A stretch of DNA of 26,684 bases from Funneliformis mosseae (Eukaryota > Glomeromycota > Glomeromycetes > Glomerales > Glomeraceae): positions 1 through 26,684 of the forward strand of contig CAJVPP010000754.1 of the NCBI GenBank assembly GCA_910592005.1. Direction: 5' to 3'. Under the pieces are notes generated by a model that saw only the letters and a list, made by a program, of their open reading frames with translations, made no database searches and was not told the origin of the DNA. A program made the position numbers and the translations under genes. Positions within the stretch are counted from its first letter, which is position 1. Each line of letters opens with the position of its first letter. Below are positions 11,467-20,949 of this stretch, piece by piece.

Positions 11467-12409
11467 AATGAAAGACAATTTATTTAATTTTTTTTCTTTT
11501 TTTATTTATTATTGTAGTTCATCGTTTCATTTTTGTATTTTCTTGTAATTTATTTTCTTGTTTATATAGAATTAATATTTGATTGATTAATTTTTTTAAA
11601 AAATTTGTGATACCATGTAATACATATTTCTTCCATGAATAAAAATTAAAGTCGTAATTCATCTATTATTCTATAAAAAAATGTAATGAAATTTTGTGTA
11701 CATAATTTTTATCCATTACTGGATTTTGGTGACAAATCACTTAAAAGTTGTATCCGGAAAAAGCTCGTATTAATTCAAGAACGTTAAAAAGTAAATAATT
11801 AAGCAGGAAACTATTTTTGAACCCAATTATGTTCGTTTATCTCCCCTATAATAAAGAGAATCAAAATAAAAAACAAAAATCGCGACGGACCAAGGAACAG
11901 ATGAAATTGGAGAAGGAAAAGGAGCAGAAATTCAATTAAAGAATAGATTATTACACGTGATGAAATATCGATATTGCTGGTCATTTCGGATAAACTTGCG
12001 GTCGCTTGTTAGGTTTACAACATATACTACTCGCAAAAATTTCTTCGATTTTTTGCGGAGCGTCTCGTCTTACAAAATCCTTGCTCTCCAGCTTCAATTA
12101 CATAAACGAAACCTTTCAATTCAATTTGTTGAGAAATTTGTATCTTGAGGATTGACTTGATTATTCCAAATAGATGTCCTTCCGTCAGCAAGTTCCGAGT
12201 TTTATATTTTCTATTTCATAAAACGAAGGATCCTGGGTTTCTCAAAGTCTTTATTAGTGAGATTTCTATCTTTCAATGGATATTGTCATACGAGCTCACG
12301 TTTGGTTAATTATAATAAAGTTCGTTCTTGGACAGCTTTGTGTTTGTCACAACAATCAAAAAGGACTAAGTCTAATAGATAGGTTCGAAAGGCCTTCAAA
12401 CTTGCATAA
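11467..12409. other. 3' flank of the channel gene and intergenic DNA
   Basis: It holds the 3' untranslated region of the channel gene, then DNA with somewhat higher GC from about 11870 to 12380. Within that part a frame is open from about 11882 to the stop at 12148, but its translation shows no recognised domain. The ORF at 12276-12494 runs into the inverted-repeat element and is judged spurious. Confidence 0.4.
11638..11643 (+). terminator. Candidate polyadenylation signal AATAAA of the channel gene
   Basis: AATAAA lies about 170 nt after the channel gene stop codon, a plausible 3' untranslated length. In DNA this AT-rich the hexamer occurs often by chance, so only its position supports it. 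Confidence 0.3.
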
Positions 12410-12599
12410 TTGGATTTTATTATATGGGTTGATTGCTAGGAAAATCAGGTTCCGGGAATTTTTTAACAAAATTGAGATTTTTATTGCATTTTAGTTTTTG
12501 ATGTTATTAGATTAAAATGTATTAAGCTCTTAATTTAGTGAAAAATTTCTCGGAACCTGATTTTCCTAGAAACCCTCCCATATTATTTGGACAATCCAA
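12410..12599. repeat. 190-bp inverted-repeat (MITE-like) element
   Basis: The arms at 12436-12464 and 12541-12569 match at 27 of 29 positions as inverted repeats; their shared core is ctaggaaaatcaggttccg. The similarity continues outward in weaker form to ttggatt at 12410 and its complement ending at 12599. The interior is AT-rich with no open frame. This fits a non-autonomous DNA transposon. No target-site duplication was found. Confidence 0.55.
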
Positions 12600-13200
12600 A
12601 CGATTAATTCTTTATTCTATAATACTCGGAATATTTTTATTTAAAAACAAAAAAATATGAATGTTGACTTACTACACTAGCTAGTTTACCTGATTATTAA
12701 TACATATATTGGTTTGGTTAAAGGATCCGTTGTGTGGGTTTGTTAGATAATAAAACACGAGGAATTCTTTATTTATATAAAATAACAGTAGTGACTATCA
12801 TTTTGATATGAACACAAGCATGAATAGCTTCGAACAATTAATTGTAAATAATTTTTTGTTTGATTTTGTCCAGAATAAAGACATTACCGTTATTGATAAT
12901 TAGTAAATCAGGCATATAAGTTTTGATCATTTGAAGAAATGGTAAAATTTATTCATTTATAATATACATTAAGTTATTTTCCTATTAAAATATCTTGATA
13001 TTTATTCTTTGCTAATATTAATGTATTATAAAACGAAATTGGCAAATAGATTAAATATAATGTAACAGTTTTTGATTAACAGCAATTTTTTTTTTATTTT
13101 TTCCGAGTAATTCATCTATTTTGAATAATTTAAACTTTATATAGTAAAGTGTTTGCTATTTAGCTTGGAGCAAATTTTTCAAAAAAAGAACAAATAGTCT
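12600..13200. other. AT-rich intergenic stretch
   Basis: Ordinary AT-rich DNA of the local type, with no open frame, repeat or RNA gene that I can support. Composition changes abruptly at about 13200, where the GC-richer island begins. Confidence 0.5.
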
Positions 13201-15450
13201 ATATATTTCTCATCTTTAAATCTCTCAAACGTCAAGCCTCGGAACTTTAAGCATATCACCATCTCAACCACACCATATGACGATTAGCCTCTCCCATAAT
13301 CTCATTTTCACTTTTCGGACCAGGAGGTTTATCCTTTAACCTGGTTCTCGTAATGGCTCGCAGTGCGACTTCTGCTTATGCAATACCTTATTCGTCTGTT
13401 TTATCACTCTGGATAAAACAACTTATTTCGATAACCCATTACGATTACGGAACGTTCCGTCTTTCTCCTCCCACTTTCAAGCAATTCATCCTAAGTTTGG
13501 TTCCCCATCCATAAGTTTCATAAATTCAAAGGTTTTTCATCTCCCTAGTAAGACTCAGAGGACTGACTCGCGATTCTAAATCGTATGACCTTATGGTAAC
13601 TTCAATCTCGGTAGATTGGGCTCTACCTAGGATTTTACCTGGCTCCCATCCCATAAAATCATAAACGAACAGCATCTCTTCCTTCCTCTTCCTTTACTTC
13701 CCTTACTTCCGAGTTAGCATCACAAAGATATATAGTGGTGGCAGTAGACCTTTAGGAGTCTAAGATTCCATGAGATTACAAGATTGCCATCCTATCATTA
13801 CTGAAACTACTCCCCTTACCAGCCCCAAGGGATAAATGATTCATAGATGTTATCATTTACGGCCGGGCATCCCTTACCATTTCGCCTATTCATTCCAGTC
13901 TGAAGTGGTATTCTGATGACTTAGCTAAGGACGTGCCTACTCCATCCTCGATTACTCCGACGCCAATCATTCATAAAAGTTCAAAGTCCACACGTACGAT
14001 AACTTTTATTTCAGAAGCCAGTAGAACTGACAGCGGATTCTCTTACATCATTGGTTGCTAATAACTTGGCATTACTTTCGTACCTCTTTGTCCATAGTTA
14101 TTTGATTCACCTTCATTCAAGCGAACCAGTCTATGAGGGCTTACCGACATCCAGGTACTTCTCCGTTCTAGAATCCCTAGAACTTCAAATAACCGCCACT
14201 CCTATTCATTAGAGTACACCCCAACGTCAAATCGTCAGAGCCTCTGATCACCTGCTGGTAAATAGTCAGTGGGAGCTGCTAACGAACCTCCAAGTGTCGA
14301 AGGTTGAAATTTAAAACGAGTTGATGTAGAACACCTGAACAAGCGCAGGTACACCGGTAGCTTTAACCCTCATTCCAAACCTCAGCATTTACCTATGAAC
14401 GAGCTACTATTCACATGTTACATATAAAAGCATCGGCAACTTCAATATCACATTCCGCCGGCTAATCGAAGGAGGATTCTCACACAGTAAACAAACCGTG
14501 ATACCCTTTCGGGCGTCTATTGACTATATCTTAAGCAACCGAATTGGATCATTATCCAACACAGATTCCAGAGCTTATTCTCGAAGTTTAAGTTGTTTCT
14601 GCTCGGTCACCCATCGCCATTTAGTCGATGAACTGCACGTACGGGTTGCTTCAAAGAAGCAGTGAGCCCAGAACGCTTGGCTGCCGATTTTCCATTCTCT
14701 CTTTCGAGATCCTTAATTAGATAGATCACATAGAATTTACATTTCTACCTGTTCGGAGTTTGGCTCTTAACCATCCATTCGGACCTTCCGATCTATCCGT
14801 CTTCCAGTAACTAAGGTCCAGGAAGGAATTCAGAATTAATCTTCATTCCACCTAAGATCCTAAGGGGTTATTACCATCCGATATCCTTTCGACCATCTGC
14901 TGCAAGACCGTTTTCACGCTCTCCGCGGTACCCAAAGGCTTTAGGAGTTTCCGGAAATTTGACGATGTGGCCATATATGGGTATACCAATTTTTCCATTT
15001 CGCAATAGGTTAAGGCCCTTCCACTCAAGGACGAATCACTCATCAACCGTTGAAAGCTACCGTAGCGTTTATTCAAACGAACCTACGTTGAGCTTCCTAT
15101 GCGGGCAATTATATAGATATGTTCCATACCGACTAGCAATTCACTATTCAACCGTTTCCTAAAGTCCAAATAGTTTAATACAAGTTTACATCTCTTCCAT
15201 TTAGGCAAAAGCTTCCTAGTATCCATGCGCGCTACAACACAAAATGGTGATCCGTTACAGACTTGGCAAAATGCAAGTTGAAGATAAACTAAGTGTCCCT
15301 TAGGAGCGTGTAGGTTCAACGGTGGACTTACTTTAAAAAGAAAAATGTTACCATTTATCTTCCTTTACATTCCACAACTGACGCCTCCTACCAAATGTCG
15401 TGACTGCTTTTGTACTCCCAAAAGACGGATCCTACCCATCTTTGAAAGAA
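13200..15450 (-). other. GC-richer island of foreign character, probably organelle-derived
   Basis: Over about 2.25 kb the sequence loses the homopolymer runs and strong A+T bias of its flanks and looks close to balanced composition; both edges are sharp. All six frames are broken often. The longest frames, at 14852-15076 and 15083-15319 on the minus strand, have no recognised domain, and the first lies over the group I intron core, so neither was called. The only identified content is that intron core on the minus strand. Conserved small- and large-subunit rRNA signatures (for example the universal region around gtgccagcagccgcggtaa) were looked for and not seen. The preferred reading is a nuclear copy of mitochondrial DNA; a chimeric contig or a plasmid-like element are alternatives. 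Confidence 0.5.
14480..15060 (-). ncRNA. Group I intron catalytic core (P, Q, R, S elements), approximate ends
   Basis: Minus-strand order matches the group I core. A P-like element at 14960-14937 contains ccggaaactcctaaagc. A Q-like element at 14691-14675 reads aaaatcggcagccaagc. An R-like element at 14633-14621 reads gttcatcgactaa. The S element at 14532-14522 reads aagatatagtc. R and S supply the P7 pairing gacta/tagtc. S is followed by a P9-like hairpin with a GAAA tetraloop, cccgaaaggg (14514-14505), and then a P9.1-like hairpin at 14500-14483. Such motifs belong to group I introns, many of which sit in fungal mitochondrial genes (this P/Q/R/S style suggests subgroup IB). The 5' splice site (P1), the terminal G and the host exons are not resolved, so the ends are estimates. 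The 246-nt P-Q gap has no recognisable homing endonuclease. Whether it can still splice is unknown. Confidence 0.75.
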
Positions 15451-18400
15451 ATATTGCTGCAATAATATAATAAATCCTACTTGTACATTTTCTAACATCT
15501 CCTTCCTAAATTTACTTAATTGGAATTAAGATGCATGTTATTATATCAAATCGAAGTTGGTGAATATCCTCATGTACCAATTTTACAACGAACTTTTGCT
15601 ATTTCTAATTATGCTCTTCAAATTATTCTAAAGTAAATGCAATGAGATTTTTAATTTTTAATCCCTCCCATGTTTAGTTATATTTCAACTTCCAACAATA
15701 GAAATTTCGAACAGAAAATTGAGCAACTAAATTAAATCTGGAAAAGTCTTGGACAGAACAATAATTGTCAAAGCTTTTGTAATCCGCCTGGCGGAAATAA
15801 AATTTGACCCATTTGATAAAAGAGTTTTGTATTGAATAGTTTAGTTCAAGTTACTCGGAAAATTTGATTCATGAAGATCTCTTGTGTTACAACCAAACGT
15901 TTCTCTTCATGTTATCCTCTTCAAAATTTATCAAAGCTTCATTTGGAATAAATTTTCGTCAAAGTTTCGTGAAGTAATAGGTTTCTTCAATTAAAAGAAA
16001 TTGACGAAGGTGTAAAGGTATCTATCTCATTATTGCGTAAAATTTTGTTAAGCTAATTAAATAGGATGAAATTTGCTTAAAAAAAAAACGGGGATTTTTT
16101 TTTTTTTAGAAAAAAAAATTAGTTGTATATTTAAGTTTAAGAGGAGGGACGATCTTTGTTTGTGGCTCAATGATAAAACTGATTATATTTTAGTTTTTTC
16201 TTTGATGAATTTCTTTTTATATTAAGCTTTGTTGGTTATTCCTAAAATGGCCTTTAATGTAGCAAAAAGATAATCAAATTGTCACAATCTATTGATAAGT
16301 TTTGTTGTGTTCACCAAATTAAACAAAACGATCAATGAAGAATATGAAGCGTGTAAATTCTATTCGTTGGAACTAGTTAATTTTTTAACAATTTGGTACT
16401 CATGACATTTTTTTTTTTTTTCATTTCGTCATTATTTATAAATTCTGAAATTTTTTTATTTATTTTATTTACAACAAAACCGACTAGTAATTTATATCCT
16501 TCCTTGGTCTAAACCTTTTTAAAAAATTTTTTTTACTTGATTAAATCTTTTAAAAATATATTGCGCGTGCTTATCAACTTAATCGATTTTTTTTCTTCCC
16601 CTGTATATTTTATTTCACATTATTCCATTGTTCTGTTCATTAAGTTTCCACTCTAATCTTGAAAGGAATACTTTATGTTTAATTTGTGCCATTACCTTAT
16701 TTCTAGGATGATTAAATTCGCAAGTTTATCTATGAACTAGTGTTCGGCAAATACAAAGGATTAGGAATAATGACAAATGATTGAGCAAATCATTTTAATG
16801 GTCAAATAACCAGGTCATTTCCGAACACCGCCAATCTCAAAGAAAATTTATATAATTGCAAATGTTAAAATACGTCAGAGTACAACCACATTTTTTCAGG
16901 ACATTCTTGATAATAAATTTTTTTTTTTTTACTACCGTTACTAATCTGCTAAGATCGATCGATTAAATCTTCAAAAATGCCAAGGTTCTAAAAGAATGCA
17001 TTTTTATTTTGTTAATACCCATCATTCCTGCCTCATAAATTTAAAATAAAATATATATATTGGTTCTTAAAAATAAAATGCCTAAACTTTTTTTATATTA
17101 CGAAAAGGTGTATGTATTAAATATAAGCCCATATTGTAATAATGATATAAAACATTGTTAATAAGAAAAAGAAAAAGAAATCAAGTTATTAAAAGGGGAT
17201 TATTTAGAAAAAGATGCGACCTGCATGAGCAAATTCTCTCTCTGACTTCGGATTGAAAGTCAGTAATTTTGATTCAGCAGAGGCAATTCTATCGATGATT
17301 CTTTAGGAATTTGCTTAGGAGGATAATATCTTACTTCTCAGTAAACGTTCGTTGAATTAGATGTAGAGCGGGTTCTTAAACGATATCGTGGAAATTTTTA
17401 GGTAACAAATCAGCGATAAATATCATTCTGATCATTTGGTAAGTTCAGAAAAGAACATATCAAGAATATCAAGTTGAGATAAAAATCTCTTTTAGTTAAC
17501 TTTGATGATATCCATTATTGAACTATTTCCAATATTTCGAATTAAAAAAAAGTTATTTCGCAATGCAGAACTTTTTAATTTTCACCTCTAGATCATAATG
17601 AAAATGATTCCTGTTTCATTTTTTAAATCAATTTAAATTTTGTTCATTTTCTTGCTATTGTTACATCTAATATACTTCCTTCTAAACATCGAAATTTCTC
17701 TTGTAGATTGTTTACAGGATGGTAGGATGCCAGGCCGCCCTAATTATTATTTTTTTTTTTATAAATATTGGTTGGAAATCCTAAAACATCTCAGCATTTC
17801 ACGCTTGCCCTTCTTATAATTGTATATATAAACCTTAAATTTCGCTGTTTTATGTAACATTATAATTTTAATTTGTAACTTCATTTATTTTATTTTATAG
17901 TTTTAATTGCGCAGTTTAGCATTGCATTTATCCCGTTTAAATAGATTGACATTGTGAAAGTGTAGAGTGCCGACGTTGAGGCAACGCTGATTAATTGAAA
18001 TTATTAAATAAACACAGTATATTTTTACAATTACTTAATTTTTATTCAATTAAATTTTTCAGCTTACAAATAAAATGGTTTATAAATACATAAACGAAAG
18101 AACTGAATACAAATCTATTTATAAAATTTTAAAACGGTTTTTTGTTAATCTCTACATTAATGGAGGTGAAATATTTAATTAATTTGACCCCGGATAAAAT
18201 ATGAAAAAAATCGGGGTTTAATCCCGGACTTTTTAATAGGATGGCGATGATGATTAACATCCCAAAATTTAATTTTTATTAGGCGGTGTTATAGAATAAT
18301 ATTAATTATATTTAGCTAAAATGAACTTAATTTTTACTTCATTTTAAATAGATATTGTGAAATTACTCAAAATTTAAATTATAGATACAATTTAATCAAT

Positions 18401-18703
18401 TTATAATAGAAATATTTTTTATGTAATGAATATAAAGTAAAAAGTAAAATTTATAGACACGCAAAATAGAAATATGAGACGTTGCCAGTTAAAATCACAT
18501 CACAGCACGGATCATATGATTTACTAAAGCAAAATTTGAAACGTTCGACAACAAAAAAGTTGGAAAGTTCACTTGTCCTGTATTCAAAGACAGAAAATAT
18601 GTGTAAGAAAACGATTTTTAATTGTATTGTTTACAACAAATAAAATAAGATCAATTTCTTTATGCTAAAAAATAATTTCTGAACGGGAAATGACATTCCA
18701 AAG
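15451..18703. other. Long intergenic region
   Basis: AT-rich DNA with scattered poly-T runs and no gene-like open frame on either strand. A small foldback at 16739-16829 is listed separately. At 17715-17960 a segment with ccaggccgccctaatt and a following T tract differs slightly in composition and looks like a fragment of a dispersed repeat, but I could not define its ends. Around 18188-18300 there are short GC words (accccgg, tcccgg) that may belong to another element end. Confidence 0.4.
16739..16829. repeat. Small foldback element
   Basis: The outer words agtgttcggcaaat (left) and catttccgaacacc (right) are imperfect inverted repeats about 65 bp apart. Inside them aaatgatt (16775-16782) and aatcattt (16788-16795) form a perfect 8-bp stem. 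The nested layout suggests a very short non-autonomous transposon or a solo terminus pair; no target duplication was seen. Confidence 0.35.
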
Positions 18704-19178
18704 TAGAGGCCTGCAAAAGGCCGAGTCCGGTGCGGCAATAATAAGTTTAGAATTTTCCGGGCCGAGTAGGTACCAGCCCGGATTTCGGCAAAAATCATTA
18801 TTTAAATAAAATTTAGCCAGCCGCCACAGATTGTATAATAAAATATTTTATTGTTGTTAATCAATTTCATATTGCTTATAAACAGTAATAGCATTTTGGT
18901 ATCAGTTGGTGCTCTTCATTAATTTAATCTTTTTTGTTTATTTATTAAAAAATTTGTAAAAAAATTAAATATATATTGTTATTTTTGTAATTGGTTAAAT
19001 AAAAATAAAATGATTTAATTGTTAAATTTCGCATCGCCAATAATTATAATTAAGTCCGGGTCGTGCTGGCATTTTAATACACGAATTTAACCCAGGCTGG
19101 GACGGGCCGGCATTTTAATTTTTGGCTTAAAGTCCGGGGCCGGGCCGGGCTTCAAAATTTGGACTTATGCAGATCTAT
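18704..19178. mobile_element. hAT-like non-autonomous DNA element, about 475 bp
   Basis: The left end reads tagaggcctgcaaaaggcc and the right end, reverse-complemented, reads tagatctgcataagtcc; both then run into GC-rich blocks with cccgg/ccggg words while the middle is strongly AT-rich. hAT elements commonly have ends of the type TAGAGxTCTGCA followed by CCCGGCCCGG-like blocks, which is the basis of the call. The right block repeats the word ggcattttaat. No transposase frame is present, so it would need one in trans. An 8-bp target duplication could not be matched at the two edges. Confidence 0.5.
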
Positions 19179-20949
19179 ATAATACTTTGAATTTCAAAGT
19201 ATTAACGTTAAATGGAGATTTCCGAAAAAAGAAATTCTTACCAATGAACGTTTTTATTATAATAAATCTTTTTTTTTTCGGATATTCTCGGCTGTCCCGT
19301 AACTTATGAAATTAGCTGTAAACCTATATTATTGTTTTTCTTCGTTAATTCAAACGTTAAATAAATATTCAAAGAAAAATGTCAAAATATTGTTATAGTT
19401 AAAAATATATTATAATTTTGAATTTATTTTGAAATCAATTTTGTAGTACCATCCAGAAATTCGGTTAGACCATTTATTTAATATATTAGTTTTGATTCTC
19501 AACAGTTTTTTGACTTTGCTTTGGGCTTTTTCGATTTAAGTTTCAAATTAACCTAATAGTGGTTTCGAATTTCGACATTGTTCAATGGTTTTGGTAAACC
19601 TAATTAGTTAAAACAATGAAGTTTATTTTTTTCATACTGGCTTCCTGTTTAAAAAATTTTGTACACTGCCGCCAATTTAATTACAATAAACTTTCGTAGG
19701 ATCATAATTTAATTTTTTTTCAAAATTTATATTTTGAAATAGTTTTCGACTAACTTTCTTGGTAAGGTTACACAATCTTTTGCGCATTTTGCTACAAATT
19801 AACGTAAACTAGCTTTGTCCAATTAATTCGTTTTGCTTTTGAAAATGTTTCCATCTCACGTCAACAATTTAATGAGCAAAATCTTCCGTTTCAGGTAAGT
19901 AATCCTAAATATATTTTGGATAACGTTCAAATTATTTTGTTATTGCCTTAATTGCATATTTAATATATAAATTAAGTCGATTGCATGTGGTAGAGTAAGG
20001 AATTTGGTTATAATTAAAGTTCATTACATTAAGAATAGTTCATTTAAAAAATTCAATTTTGGATAAATATGGTTAGTTATTACAATACATATGTAACAAG
20101 AACTTTTTTTTTGACGGAGAGATGGCTTGGCTAGAGTGATTTTTGTTTTCTTTTTTTTGTGTAATTATGTATTAAAAGTTTGAAATGTCATAGCATTATT
20201 ATGCTTATTGACCTAAATAAACTATTGCAATTGTCGGCTGGCGAGACTTTGTGCTTGCGTTGGAAGGAATTCGACTTCAGCTTGTACCGCAGTAAATTTC
20301 AATCAATTGCGCCACTAATTTTGTTCGTTTTCGCGTTGCTTTGCAAGACATTTTTCATAACTTTAAGGAGTGTCTTGACATATATATTTATTATCCATTA
20401 TGAATGCTAAAAGAAAATTCTATGTTAATCAAATATCGTACAACATGATTAGCATGTCAAATTACTGTATTTTATTATTTAAATATTATGCTCAATTAGT
20501 TTTTCTATTAATCACTATTAACTTAATATGCTATTAAATAATTTTACAAAATTTAATTTACTACTAAATATATAAAGTAGAAAAGTGTAATATAAAAAGT
20601 TTCACTGAATATAAAAAATTTGGCTCCAGATTAGCGTATATACTTTTCTTTGTTTAATGAAATACATAATCTCTTTATCATATATCAACATTTGCCATAA
20701 AGATTTTTATGTTTTATGACAAAATACTTGTAAATGGTTCTCCAAAATCTTGAACATTACCACGTGATTGTACTATAAAATTTTATTAATAAAGTTTATC
20801 TATTTTTCGTCATAACTCACCACTTATTGCATAAGATACCAAAATTAGATTAAAAAAAAAGAAAAATATTATAAATAATTAGAGAATTTGAACAAAAGCC
20901 ATCAATTTAATCTTTGCAAGTGAATCTATTTTTTAAATTAGATAATTAT
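19179..20949. other. Intergenic region downstream of the protease gene
   Basis: AT-rich DNA. A 21-nt near-palindrome (atactttga, att, tcaaagtat) lies at 19182-19202 beside the hAT-like element. At 19845-19896 an ATG-initiated stretch of 17 codons ends in a strong donor-like sequence, with no convincing partner exon. The open frame at 20180-20410 is hydrophobic and low-complexity and was not called. The protease gene's 3' untranslated region should lie just left of 20950. Confidence 0.4.

Noticed and set aside
12381..12395. Possible tRNA T-loop word (ggttcgaaagg)
   Set aside because: No acceptor stem, anticodon stem or A-box could be built around it on either strand.
14852..15319. Two adjacent minus-strand open frames of 74 and 78 codons in the GC-richer island
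   Set aside because: The first runs straight over the group I intron P element and the second has no recognised domain; GC-richer DNA simply contains fewer stops. I also considered a group II intron reverse transcriptase and a LAGLIDADG endonuclease, but saw none of their motifs.
13200..15450. Island as a nuclear or mitochondrial rRNA gene
   Set aside because: Universal rRNA blocks, including the 530-loop of the small subunit and the peptidyl-transferase region of the large subunit, were not found on either strand.
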